NCBI GenBank assembly: GCA_013368375.1
Contig: JAACJP010000001.1
Location: 186,001 to 250,000, forward strand
Origin: Tricholomella constricta
Taxonomy: Eukaryota; Basidiomycota; Agaricomycetes; Agaricales; Lyophyllaceae
Direction of reading: 5' to 3'
Length of the DNA: 64,000 nucleotides
Every line of letters starts with the position of its first letter. The first letter of the stretch is position 1. The position numbers and the translations under genes are program-made. Under the pieces are notes generated by a model, which saw only the letters and a list, made by a program, of their open reading frames with translations, did not search any database and was not told the origin of the DNA. Shown here piece after piece: positions 32,396 to 43,072 of this stretch.

Positions 32396-32399
32396 ATGT
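32396..32399. repeat. Target-site duplication of element B (ATGT, left copy)
   Basis: ATGT precedes the left LTR of B and recurs at 43439-43442 after the right LTR. Removing B and one copy restores codons of the element A RT in frame (VYLDDI then LIYT). Confidence 0.85.
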
Positions 32400-32766
32400 T
32401 GTGGGGTTATGGGAACGGTTGACGGAGGAAACCACACACACACGGAAACGACGAACACGACGCGGGCTACGATAAGATAAGATCACAACGGATCAGAAGA
32501 TTCGGATCACAATTATGTTTACCTCCTGATATTGTACAACTCCTCGAGGCAGGACACGACGCACGATATATCACTCCCTTTTCTCTCTGACGACTTTCTC
32601 TTTGTTACGAACCATTCTATATTCTGCACTCTACCTACTGATGAATACACTCTGTTTTACTCTCTCATATCTGGCCTGATTCTCTCTATTCTACTGCATT
32701 CGGTCACTTGGCGCGGTCCGTGGTCCTTTGTCCTCATCCGAACTCGTAGCGTTATCAATCCCTACA
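32400..32766 (+). repeat. Element B 5' LTR
   Basis: 367 bp starting TGTGGGGTTATGG and ending ATCCCTACA. It differs from the 3' LTR only by one base loss and one substitution near 32590 (gacgact versus gaaact), as read by eye. Confidence 0.95.
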
Positions 32767-32768
32767 TC

Positions 32769-32786
32769 TGGAGCCCACCGCGAGGG
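32769..32786 (+). other. Element B primer-binding site
   Basis: TGGAGCCCACCGCGAGG begins two bases inside the 5' LTR, the usual position for annealing a tRNA 3' end (CCA). The particular tRNA was not identified. Confidence 0.6.
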
Positions 32787-33196
32787 GGGAAAAAGACTGT
32801 CGGGGCCCGCATTGATTCCGCTGTACCAATCACCGTCGCCACCTATTCACCATATTCAGACCGCCGACAAAGAAACTGAAAGGGAAAGGACGGCCTCCCT
32901 CACCAGAGCCGACTCGTATACAACCGTTCCGTTCAGGTCTCACAGGGACCTCAGCAGCACGACCTAGGCACAGGCATAGTCCCCTCCCTCTCAAACCGCG
33001 TTATCTGTTTCCCGAACCCGTTCCCGCTGACCCTGTAACTGATACAAAGAACGACGAACTATTAGAATCTGCCGACGAAGAACAACAGATTCATTCTGAC
33101 TTACTAGAACCGACAACACCGCCGATCTCACCGATCTCACTGCCGATAACTGTACCGACCCCGACCCCGCCTCCGATAAATCTACCCCTGCCCGTG

Positions 33197-36100
33197 ATGG
33201 CGACAACGACCCCGCCGAAAGGTATATCGGCTATGCCAGTCCCTGGCGGACGACGCGCGCCGTATTTTGATGCGACTGACCCGAGTGAACTACTCGAATT
33301 TTTCCAGGAGTACGAGGACCTGGCGAAGGACTGTGGATTAACAGAAGAAGAGAAGACAAGGATGGTGGTTAAGTACACGACGAAGAGGATGAAGAAATTC
33401 TGGAAAAGCTTACCAGGATATAAACCGGTCAATTGGACCGACTTGAAAGACGCGATCTTCGATGCGATCCCAGGTGGAAAGAGCGGGGAAAGGTATACTT
33501 TACGAGATCTGAAACGAATCATCCGTCGTTATCAAGCTCACCGTATCCGATCCGAAAGAGATCTCGTCAGATACTACCAAGATTTTCGACCCATCGCGAT
33601 TTCCCTTGAAGACGATGGCAAGATCAGTACGAATGAAAGAAATCGCATGTTTTGGAACGGCCTACACGAGAAGGCGCAGAAGATGATCAAGAAACGTTTG
33701 GAGATTACGGAGGGGAAGGCTTACTCGAGGGCGACGGTACCGGACATGCAGAAGGTGTTGGAAGCGGGGCGAGAAGTATTTGCGGATGATGCGTTCGATG
33801 CGGATGAGGGAAGGGCGAAGTCAAGGAAGAAAGGGAAGGGGCGGAAGATCGAGACGGACTCGGAGGACAGTGGCAGCAGCGATAGCGAGTCTGACGAAAG
33901 CGAATCCGAATCGTCGACGAGCGATGAATCTTCCGATGACGACAGGCGAAGGAGGAAAAAGAAAGCGAAGAAAGGGGATGGGAAACAGGAAGTGAAGACG
34001 AGAATGGTGGCGGTAAAAGAGACGGGGCGGAAGGAAGAACTTGACGAGATCGAAGAATTGTCGAGGAAACTGCATGGAATGAAGATGGGCGACCAGGCGT
34101 ATACAGCGGCGTACATGAGGCTCGCGGCGCTGTCTCCGAACGCCGTACAACATGTCCCCTCACCCTGGGTATCGCCGACGAACATCGTAGCGGCCGCGCC
34201 GGTCTATCAACAGCCTACTCAGCAACATGCGCAGCACTCACCTCAATCTCAACAACAATCTTCGCAGCCTTCATACCAAGCGTTTCCGCCGCCAGTTCCG
34301 CCCCAGTATCCGTACCCTCAATCGAATCAGCAACATTGGAATTATGGGAACGTACAACGAGGTTTCGCGGGAGGAGCGCACGGTGGTCAAGGACAAGGGG
34401 GATATGGAGGAGGCGGACGTGGTGGAGGAGGATACGGAGGAGGCGGGTACGGAGGACATGGGCACGGAGGGCATGGTGGAGGCGGACATGGAGGAGGACA
34501 TGGTGGAGGAGGGAATGGTCAAGGTGCGCCACACGATGCGAACTGTCAGTGCCACTTCTGCCGTGAAATGGGACATCGTGCTCGAGACTGTCGGATGGCC
34601 GCCGAGTACTGTCGTCGAGGCATGATACGATGGATACCACCCGGCATCTACGTGTGGGCGGACACTGGTGTACGTATTCCTTACTATATGAACGGTGTTC
34701 GCGGCGCGGTGGAGGAACGATTCGGACCATTACAACAACCACAAGCCGATAATGCGGCGCCGCAACCAGTCCCAGCGCCTGCTCAAGTACCCGCTCCAGC
34801 TCAGCCGCAAGTAGCGATGGGGAATTTCGCCCAGGTATACATCCCGAGAGTCGAAGCGCACGCGATTATTCAGGAAGTCGAAGATGTGATGAAGGACGAG
34901 GATGAGAAGTTGGACGAGAAGGGACATCCAGAGACGGATATGGACGATGAAGAGCGACACATTACGGATGAGGGAGATGAGGAAGAGGTGGTGTGGGGGG
35001 CGATAGAGGAGTTGGAGCGAGGGGACGCGGAGGTCGCATATGCAACGAGGTCGAAAGGGAGGAAAGACAAGGGTCAGCAAAAGAAGAAAGGGACGACGAA
35101 GACGCACGATCAGAACAGGGCGAACGGAGAAGAGGGGATAAATGAGCACACCATTGAAGAGGAAGAGAAGAAGAAAAAGAATAACAATCAGAATACCGTC
35201 AAAGGAAAAATGAAGGAGGGAGAGGCGAGCGGTGAAACGAAGGATTACTTACCGAACATTGTCCCCCAGCAGCCCGCGTACACCTACGAATCTAAAGCCG
35301 CCGACCCCGCCGCCGCCCAGAAATTCCACCGTCGAATCCTTGAAGCGATCGTGCCGAATATTACCGTCGGAGAGCTACTTTCACTTAGCGGGGAACTTCG
35401 AAAAGAAATAGTGGAAAACTCACGAACGGTGCGCGTACCCAACCCGGTAAACCAACAGGCGACGGCAGCTGCATTTCATACGAGGATTCACTTACCAAAC
35501 ATCGATCTGGAATACGCGACCTCGTTACGGGAGTTAGGAGTGGAGATAGAGGGGAGGAAGGTTGATGCGTTACTGGATGAAGGGTCGGAGATCGTGGTGG
35601 TACGGAGAGATCTGTGGGAGGAGTTAGGGTTGTCAGTGAATAAGGAGAAGTTGATGGTGATGGAGACGGCAAACGGGTCGAAAGAGGCGATGATGGGGTG
35701 TACGGAGTTTATGGAGATCGTTGTGGATGGGATGAAGACTTGGGCGCACGCGTACGTTGTTCCGAATGCTCCTTACCGACTCCTGCTTGGGCGGCCGTGG
35801 CAACGCAGTGTCCGATTAGCGAAGATCGAAACGGATACAGAAGTCTTCGTAACGTTGCAGGATCCGATGAACAGAGGGCGGGTGAAGAAGATAGCGACGA
35901 AGGAGAGACTGGCGGGCGGGGGAGTGATGGCGTTCAGTTGTGTGAGAGATGTTGCGGCAGCGTGGAGGGAAGAAGGAAGACGTCAGGATATCGGAACGGT
36001 GATCCTAACACAGCCACCGATCACAGATACCTCAGATCTCGCACATACCGGTCCGACCTCGATCATCAATATTCTAATGACGTCAACATTCACAATTGAC

Positions 36101-37718
36101 CCGGTCGCGCGTACTCTGGTATACAAGAAGGTCGCAAACAAAGTCCTACCGGTACCGACTACAATGCCGGAATATGCGAAGATTCACCGTCGGTTTCCCG
36201 AGGACCCGTTGAAGTCGCTTCCAGTACTTCCTACCCACCCACCTGGCTTTGTACCCGGAGTTCGTTTGACGCAGGATCGGATGGACAAGTTGGGTTTGAT
36301 GGGGAATGAGTTTCTGTGGGAGGAGGAGAGGAAGCTGATGGCGGCGGTGTTGATGGCGAATGAGGAGGCGCTGGCGTGGGACGAGTCGGAGAAAGGGAGG
36401 TTTCGGGACGATTACTTCTCCCCGGTGGTGATACCGGTGATTAGCCATGTTCCGTGGGCGAGGAAGAGTTTACCTATTCCGCTGGGGATACGAGAGGAGG
36501 TGATCGAGTTGATCAGGAAGAAGGTCGCGGCGGGGGTATACGAACCTTCGAACAGTTCGTACCGACATCAATGGTTTTGTGTTGCAAAGAAAGATGGGAA
36601 GGTACGCATCGTCCACAATCTAGGTCCCCTGAACGCAGTCACCGTCAAAGACTCCGCGCAACCACCCCTTGTCGACCAGTACGCCGAGCAGTGTTCCGGA
36701 CGAGCGATCTACACGGGACTGGACCTCTTCGTCGGATACGATCACCAAACGCTTCACCCCGCTTCTCGAGATCTCACAACGTTTGATACACCTCTCGGGA
36801 CTCATAGACTCAAGGTTCTTCCTCAAGGATGGACCGGATCACTCCAGGTTTTTCACAATAACGTTGCGTTCATATTACAGGATGAGACGAAGATCGCACC
36901 GAATTTTTCCGACGACATTACGGTATTGGGAGGGAAAACGAGGATGGAGACGGGGAGTGGAGGATACGAGACGACGGAGGAGAACGAAGGGGTGCGAGTA
37001 TTTGTGAGGGCGCATGCGGAGGACTTGAACAGGGTGTTACATCGCTTGAAGCACGCGGGAGCGATGGTATCGGCGCCGAAATTGCAGTTATGCGTGGAGG
37101 AGTTGATGGTGGTGGGACAGTTATCGACGTACGAGGGGAGGATACCGGATCGGGGGAAGGTGGTGAAGGTGGAGACGTGGCCGGCGTGTAAGACGACGAG
37201 TGACGTGAGGGGGTTTCTTGGGATGGCAGGCACGGTACGGGTCTGGATTCGGGATTTCGCCGAGATCGCGCATCCCCTGGTCGAACTGACGAAGAAGGAC
37301 GTCGAGTTTGAGTGGAGAAAGGAACACCAGGTAGCGATGGACTTACTGAAAGAAGCGATCGTATCCAGTCCCGCGATCCGCGCCATCGACTACACCTCGG
37401 GCAACGAAGTCATCTTGTCCGTCGATTCGTCTTACAGAGCATGCGGCTACATTCTCGCCCAGGAGGACGATAACAAACGCCGCCGACCAGCCCGCTTCGG
37501 TTCCATCTCGTGGAACGACCGCGAATCCCGCTACTCACAAGCAAAAATCGAACTCAATGGATTATTTCGGGCGTTAAACGCGACAAAGGTTTATATTATC
37601 GGGATACGGAATCTTACCGTCGAAGTGGACGCAAAATATATCAAAGGAATGCTAAACCGCCCCGATATCCACCCGAACGCTGCGATGAATCGATGGATCG
37701 CCGCCATTCTGTTGTTCG
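33197..37718 (+). pseudogene. Element B gag-pol, N-terminal part: Gag, zinc knuckle, protease, RT, start of RNase H
   Basis: Starts MATTTPPKGISAMP. Gag core (PYFDATDPSELLEFFQEYEDLA; KKFWKSLPGYKP) is followed by an acidic Ser/Glu/Asp stretch and Lys-rich run, a Gln/Pro region and a Gly/His/Tyr-rich repeat (34370-34530, GGGGYGGGGYGG type). The knuckle CHFCREMGHRARDC follows. The retropepsin-like site reads ALLDEGSEIVVV (DEGS, not the usual D[ST]G[AS]). RT blocks are VYEPSNSSYRHQWFCVAKKDGK, RIVHNLGPLNAVTVKD and YTGLDLFVGYDHQ. The catalytic box reads NFSDDITVLG (SDD instead of YxDD). RNase H: ILSVDSSYRACGYILAQ. The frame is then cut by element C. There are no internal stops. Confidence 0.93.
37712..37718. 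repeat. Target-site duplication of element C (TTGTTCG, left copy)
   Basis: TTGTTCG lies directly left of the terminal inverted repeat and again at 41401-41407 directly right of it. Removing C and one copy restores the element B codons AAILLFDFKLV. Confidence 0.95.
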
Positions 37719-37736
37719 TGGGAGTGGGCAATGCCT
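37719..37736 (+). repeat. Element C left terminal inverted repeat
   Basis: TGGGAGTGGGCAATGCCT, perfect inverted match to 41383-41400. Confidence 0.95.
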
Positions 37737-38275
37737 GCGAAATATTGTCGGTATTTGGCCATGTTTGTTACCACTGTAATCTCAATGTGAAGTGTCCGGT
37801 ACACTTTCTGGGAGCTGCAACACCTCTTTGGCCATGGTTAACAAGCAGTTTACATCCTTTTTTAAATCTGTAGAAAGTGGTTGGAAAATTTATGAAAAAT
37901 TTGGGCAGCAACAGGTGTTCCTATCAAACATCCGAGCACTGGGGCCAGATACAAAAAATCGGCTCCAACCATTTTCTTGAGAAACGGGTCCAGATGCCCT
38001 TTTGAGCGTGTTCCCAGTTCAAAACGTGTTATTTCACTTGGAAAGTGTACCTCGAGGGAAGGCCAATTGACGCGCTGATGTGGATTATGTAATACGCGCC
38101 AGACGCGTCCAAATGAGCGCGCCGTGACACCACATACATCAAATCTGGCAATTATACCCTTCCTAGGCAGATTTCTGCGAGGATAAATACTCTAGGTACT
38201 GTAACGCGTCCCACACTGTGCGATAGTACCATTTTTCTAATAAATTTACCACCTAATTGCTCAAAAGCATGAATT

Positions 38276-41158
38276 ATGGCTAGACCCAAGGAATATGGCA
38301 AATCCAAGCCCTCGAAGGCACAGAAGGCAGCAAGAAAGCAAAATCTAGCCTCAGCGAACATGTCACGGTCGAAGGAAAACATTCCCCCACCTCTTATTCC
38401 CCCACCCAGCACACATACCCCAAATGCAAGCACTTCTACCAAACCAGCACTTGAAGAGGGGTCATGGAAAAAGAAGTACATTAACACTCGCCGAGGCCTC
38501 AATCGAGTGCGAACAAGGGTCAAAGAGCTCAAGGAGAATGCAAAGGAGGCCTCCAAAGCACACAAAGCCAAGGTGGATGGCTATAAGCTCAGAATTGCCC
38601 ATTTGACAACCACCAATGTCAGCCAGGCTTCTCGCCTACAAGCCCTGGAGCACGAGCTTGATGTTCTGCTTGCTGACAAGATACGACACCAAGCTCAAAT
38701 TCGTGCTCTCAAGAAGAAGGTGTCTCGCTTCTGCGGAGTCCTGAAACGCGAAACCGAGCGAGCACGGAGGAAGATGGCGGGACACCGGGGCCGGGTCAAG
38801 GCCCAAGGCGCCTACAACTCGTTAGCTCGGGGCCTCGCATGTCAACTCACCTTCGCCGGATGCGCACCCAGCAAGGTTGGCTCGCTAGTCAAGAATATAG
38901 CTGCATCCTTTGGTGTTACCATCTCGCATTCAATGTCACGACGCACAGTTCAAAGATGTGTACTCGAAACCCTCCCCGCTGCTCAAATCCAACTCGGATA
39001 TGAGGTCTCTGTCAACCAAGGCATCACTATCAGTCAAGACAGTACCTCAAATCGTAATATCAACTATCAAGCTCACCATGTATCGCTTCGTGCTCCAAAC
39101 TACGCTGGAGGAGAACAGCTCCCCAACCCATTGTCGATCCCCACCAGCCGCCTCCTCCGTGTCGAGTCCACGATGGACCATACGAGCGAGACCTCCATGC
39201 AGACGTGGCATTGCCTCCTCGAGTCTGCATTCAAAACCTTTAATGATTCACCATTTGCCCAGCGAACCAACTCATCGTTCTCCCTCCGAAATTTTGCCCT
39301 GAAACTGTGTGGAATGAACACAGACCATGCAAGCACGGAGAAGGCGACGTACGACTTGTTCAAGCAGTGGAAGGTAGACGAAACCGTGAAGCATCTGGGC
39401 GAGCAGCAGATGTCCCAGATGGATTTCAATGAGCTTGTGGTATTTCTGAATTCTCGGAAATCCAAGCTCATCGAAAGCCACGGTGGCCTCGAAGCCTGGT
39501 CTGCGCTCGACTCGTTAACCCAGGCAACACGTCAAGTGCAACTCATGGAGCAGTTGAAGGAGGAGATAGGGAGAGACGTGTACGAGCACTTACCAGAGAA
39601 ACACCGAGATGCACTCAACCTATTCGTCTGGGCTGGGTGTTGCATGCACAAGGACCAGAACAGCTTCAAAGGGGGTGCTGACGCAATGGGCGCAGCCTGG
39701 AAGCTCAATCAGCTCGTAGAACCAATACTACTTGCCAACAAGGCGAACGCAGCGAAGGTTCGCGATATTCTGAACCCAAGTCGACGACACATCCCCCTAA
39801 CGAGTGACGAGGAGGCTGCAATTGCTGCTTCGACGAGGGGTGGGGTAAAAGCGACGGCACTTGCTGGTGCTCTCTTCAACAACAAGGATGATAAGAAGGG
39901 GTACGGAGACACTCACCACTTCCACAAGCTCTCTGAGAGCTACGGCCTCACGCCGTCCCACCGGTTCCCAGACACAAGCAATACTCGGTTCAACAGCCAC
40001 GCTGAAGCCGCCGCTGAGCTACTCAAGCATCTCGACTTCTATCTTGACTTCCTCGATGGTGTTCGGCTGCGAAAGAATAAACCTGGATGGACAAACATCG
40101 AGCTTAACCTCTACAACGCACTGAAGGATGAACCGACAATAACGGAACTCACTGTCATGGTCCTGTACTCGCAGGCCATCACCCACCCATACCTCCGAGT
40201 TGTTCGCGGAGCCGATGACTCTGCAGCAAATGTCTTGAGCCTCGGGTCGTTCCACCAGGATGTACGCGACCATTGTCAGAAGGTGATTGACAATGCGGCG
40301 CTGCTGACGGTGGAGGATGCGCAGTTCGACGATGCGACCCTCGATGGAAAGCCCTGGAACGACAAAGATGCAGTCAGATCAGTTCAGAGGCTACGAAAGG
40401 ATGGAAAGTTACCTCACCTCGATCTCATGACTGTGGCGTTCTTCAAGGGTGCCCTTACGACTTGGATCCGATTCAGCTCCGAATTTGCGCCGGGGGGCAC
40501 TGTTGATGCATTGACTTTGGAGGAACGCGATCTGGCGTGGATGGCAGCAACCAATGACGTGAACGAAGGCGCTCTTGGGGCATATCGAGTGCGAATGCGA
40601 AACAAACCTTCAACTACGCTCCTCAGCTACAATGCCCAAGCCATCTGCCAGAAGAACGATACCCTCGCGTTCATGTCAACGATGCTGGCAGAAGACGACT
40701 ATACATACATCAGAAGAGCAGCAAGAGAGTTGGACAGAAGTGGCTTGGAGAGGGAACGAAAGAAGTCGCAGGCGGCGTTTGAGAAGCGTCTTGCAGAGAT
40801 GAAGCGCGAGAAACTCGCAGAAGCACAACGCAAAATTCAAGAACGGCAAACACGATTGGGCGGTCTTAAAATAGCATCAGTGGACCAGGTCGACGGTCTC
40901 CATGTTCCCCAGCTCGACGAACAGCTCGATGCGCTTCGAGAGCACTACGGCGACCTAGAGATTCCACTGAAGAGTCACCGAGGCAACAAGGATCCCAAAA
41001 GAGTTCTGTTGAAGGCCGCACTCTCGCGGCATGCTCTCAGGGAGAAGGAGACAGTGCCAGATCTGGAGGATGCATTACCAGCTGTCATGGAATGCTACAC
41101 CCTCGGGTATGACGAGATCGAGCTCGAAATGACAGAGGAACATGATCAGCAATTCTAA
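38276..41158 (+). CDS. Putative transposase of element C (960 aa, DDE-like, unassigned)
   Basis: Intronless ORF, ATG 38276 to TAA 41156-41158. Residues 1-60 are basic then Pro/Ser/Thr-rich. A long coiled coil spans about 65-165 (KKYINTRRGLNRVRTRVKELK; ALEHELDVLLADKIRHQAQI). Residues about 185-235 form a helix-turn-helix-like segment (CAPSKVGSLVKNIAASFGV). Acidic residues in conserved-looking contexts are D255 (TISQDSTSN), D350 (MNTDHAST), D460 (CCMHKDQNSF) and E764 (TNDVNEGALG), candidates for a DDE triad with large spacings. A charged coiled-coil tail closes the protein. No cysteine cluster of KDZ transposases, no BED finger and no hAT dimerisation signature is obvious. The NEGALG-type context recalls uncharacterised Agaricomycete proteins from memory only. 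Its position between TIRs supports a transposase. Confidence 0.8.
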   Translation: MARPKEYGKSKPSKAQKAARKQNLASANMSRSKENIPPPLIPPPSTHTPNASTSTKPALEEGSWKKKYINTRRGLNRVRTRVKELKENAKEASKAHKAKVDGYKLRIAHLTTTNVSQASRLQALEHELDVLLADKIRHQAQIRALKKKVSRFCGVLKRETERARRKMAGHRGRVKAQGAYNSLARGLACQLTFAGCAPSKVGSLVKNIAASFGVTISHSMSRRTVQRCVLETLPAAQIQLGYEVSVNQGITISQDSTSNRNINYQAHHVSLRAPNYAGGEQLPNPLSIPTSRLLRVESTMDHTSETSMQTWHCLLESAFKTFNDSPFAQRTNSSFSLRNFALKLCGMNTDHASTEKATYDLFKQWKVDETVKHLGEQQMSQMDFNELVVFLNSRKSKLIESHGGLEAWSALDSLTQATRQVQLMEQLKEEIGRDVYEHLPEKHRDALNLFVWAGCCMHKDQNSFKGGADAMGAAWKLNQLVEPILLANKANAAKVRDILNPSRRHIPLTSDEEAAIAASTRGGVKATALAGALFNNKDDKKGYGDTHHFHKLSESYGLTPSHRFPDTSNTRFNSHAEAAAELLKHLDFYLDFLDGVRLRKNKPGWTNIELNLYNALKDEPTITELTVMVLYSQAITHPYLRVVRGADDSAANVLSLGSFHQDVRDHCQKVIDNAALLTVEDAQFDDATLDGKPWNDKDAVRSVQRLRKDGKLPHLDLMTVAFFKGALTTWIRFSSEFAPGGTVDALTLEERDLAWMAATNDVNEGALGAYRVRMRNKPSTTLLSYNAQAICQKNDTLAFMSTMLAEDDYTYIRRAARELDRSGLERERKKSQAAFEKRLAEMKREKLAEAQRKIQERQTRLGGLKIASVDQVDGLHVPQLDEQLDALREHYGDLEIPLKSHRGNKDPKRVLLKAALSRHALREKETVPDLEDALPAVMECYTLGYDEIELEMTEEHDQQF

Positions 41159-41382
41159 TCTCACATCTAATCCTACCTATCAATTTGCATATGTCACTAG
41201 TTCCACATTCAGATCCTAATAGATACACAGTACCACATTTTAGCTACCTCTAATATACCCTAATAGATATTCTACACCATCTACCTTCCATATAGATGCT
41301 GAGGAGATGATACGCGAGGTTGGAGGCGCGTCGGACAGAAATTCAGGTGGCGGTGTCGTTAGTCAGCGGCCGCGACCGCCAG

Positions 41383-41400
41383 AGGCATTGCCCACTCCCA
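41383..41400 (-). repeat. Element C right terminal inverted repeat
   Basis: AGGCATTGCCCACTCCCA, the exact reverse complement of the left terminus. Confidence 0.95.
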
Positions 41401-43011
41401 TTGTTCGACTTCAAGCTCGTCCATGTACCGGGGAAGAAGTTTGCGGGGCCGGATGGGTTGTCGAGGCGAGAGAAGACGGTAGACGAGGGTGACGAAGAGG
41501 AAGGAGAAGCAGAGGAATGGGTGGAGGAAATATTGGGATGTGGGATATGGGTAGCGAGGGCGTTAGAGGCGGAGGACGCAGGAGGGATATTGAGGTTCGA
41601 AGAGGCAGGGCAAGGCGTGATGTGTTTGGCGGCGGGAGCGGGACGTAGCGCGGAGGATATGGATGTGGAATTGCCGTGGAACGAGGAAGTTGAGGGAAAG
41701 GAGGAAGAGTTGAAGGAGATCAAGACGTACCTGGAGGAACTGCAGAGACTGAACAGCAACAGAGACGAAATCAAACCGTTCCTTCGCCGCGCATCGAAGT
41801 TTTTTGTCCGTGGCGGCCGTCTGTGGCGCAAAGAAACTGGCGGTCGGCACCAACTCGTGATCTGGAGGGAGGATCGGCTTCGCATCTTGAAAGCGGCGCA
41901 TGATGATCTCGGGCATCGCGGACAATACGGGACTCGACGCACCATCGCAGATCGATTCTGGTGGCCCGCGCTCGACGACGATGTCAAATGGTTCGTGACG
42001 ACCTGCCATGCCTGTCAGTTACGCTCGATGGAAAAAGTAATTCTACCTCCCACCGTGTCGAGCCCAGCTGGTCTGTTCGCAAAGATGTACGCTGACACCA
42101 TGCACTTACCGACATCGAATGGGTTCAGTTACCTTGCGCAAGGCCGATGTAGCTTGATTTCATGGGCGGAGTGGAGGAAGTTGCGGAAGGAAAATGGGGC
42201 GACGCTGGGGGCGTTTTTGTTCGAGGATGTGATGTGTAGGTGGGGGGCAATCGAGGAGATCGTCGTGGATAACGGGAAGCCGTGGGTCGCCGCACTGGAT
42301 TGGCTCTCCGAGAAGTACCAGATCCGTCATATCCGGATCTCCGCGTACAACTCGCAGTCGAACGGGGTCGTCGAGAGTACGCACCGGCCAATTCGGGATT
42401 CGCTGGTGAAGATCTGCAGAGGTGATATGCGTCAGTGGTCCCAACACGCCCCCTACGTCTTCTGGGCGGACCGAATTACAACTCGACGGCGGTACGGGTA
42501 CTCACCTTACTACGGCGCGACAGGGACCGAGCCTCTACTCCCCTTTGACATCACTGAATCCACCTTCCTATTCCCCGAATTCTCGTCCCGCCTCTCCGAC
42601 GCCGAACTCATTACCAATCGGGCCATTCAACTCGAACGTCGGGACGAGGACCTTGCGCGTATTCATGATCGGGTCCTACAGAATCGGTTCAAATCCATAG
42701 CGGACTTCATTAAACAACACCAGAACGTCATCCACGACTACAATTTCAAACCAGGGGAGTTCGTCATGGTGTTGAACAAGAAGATCGAACCGGACTTAGG
42801 AAGGAAGTGCCGTCCCCGTTATTTCGGTCCGATGGTCGTCGCGCATCGTCTGCGGAGTGGAGCGTATCGTTTGGCTGAGGTCAACGGAGCACTATCAAAG
42901 TTGAAGTTCGGCGCGTTTCGATTGATCCCGTATCTGGCGCGTTCGAAGAAAGTCGTGGAAGTCACCGAATATGTGGAGGCCGAGGATTTGGCAGGGATTG
43001 AGGATGATTAG
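41401..43011 (+). pseudogene. Element B gag-pol, C-terminal part: end of RNase H and integrase
   Basis: Reads in frame from the TTGTTCG copy (LLFDFKLVHVPGKKFAGPDGLS, the RNase H to integrase junction seen in Gypsy elements). Zinc-binding GHRGQYGTRRTIADRFWWPAL and CHACQLRSMEK follow. The catalytic core has YADTMHLP, IVVDNGKPW and YNSQSNGVVESTHRP as the D, D and E positions. A GPMVVAHRLRSGAYRLAEVNG segment lies near the C-terminus. There is no chromodomain. TAG at 43009-43011. Split from its amino half by element C; otherwise intact. Confidence 0.93.
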
Positions 43012-43063
43012 CGAGAGGTGTGAGGATGGAGGATCAACCAGGGACGGTTGATATTCAATGGTT

Positions 43064-43072
43064 GGGGGGAGA
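43064..43072 (+). other. Element B polypurine tract
   Basis: GGGGGGAGA directly precedes the 3' LTR. Expected plus-strand primer site. Confidence 0.75.

Larger units (their letters stand above)
29944..32399 (-). pseudogene. Element A pol, C-terminal part: RT thumb, RNase H, integrase, chromodomain
   Basis: 816 codons open. It begins just after the RT catalytic DD box (ILIYTKTLEEHRRVARLV, with the first codons shared with B's target site). RT connection GFTNFYRRFIQDFS; RNase H with RIEADSSDFATGAVLSQ, EIHDKEMLAI and IWTDHKNLEYF. Integrase zinc-binding HHH..H..C..C (GHPGRWKTLELVSRNYWWP; CDMCLRTKPRRQL), catalytic SVDFITELP, FVSDRGPQF and QTDGQTERVNQELE. A GPLAYRLLLP / HPVFHV block follows, and the C-terminal chromodomain HYEVEKILDSRTFRKKLQY..VLWKGY..ASWEP. 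The frame is intact, but the gene is inactive because its RT is cut by element B. The stop TGA touches the LTR. Confidence 0.95.
37719..41400 (+). mobile_element. Element C: DNA transposon of unassigned superfamily
   Basis: 3,682 bp bounded by perfect 18-bp terminal inverted repeats (TGGGAGTGGGCAATGCCT at the left; its reverse complement at the right) and a 7-bp TTGTTCG target duplication. It contains one intact 960-codon ORF. The inverted repeats diverge immediately after 18 bp. It is the youngest layer, because it interrupts element B and nothing interrupts it. Confidence 0.95.

Noticed and set aside
33705..34742. Long minus-strand ORFs opposite element B gag
   Set aside because: Shadows of the biased codon use of gag; repetitive Ser/Arg/His translations with no domain.
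38276..41158. Element C ORF as a captured host gene carried by element B
   Set aside because: It is bounded by perfect TIRs and a target duplication that restores the element B frame, so it belongs to its own transposon.
38276..41158. Assigning element C to KDZ or hAT
   Set aside because: No Cys-cluster, BED finger or clear hAT C-terminal signature was seen; the 7-bp duplication and motif contexts are not decisive by eye.
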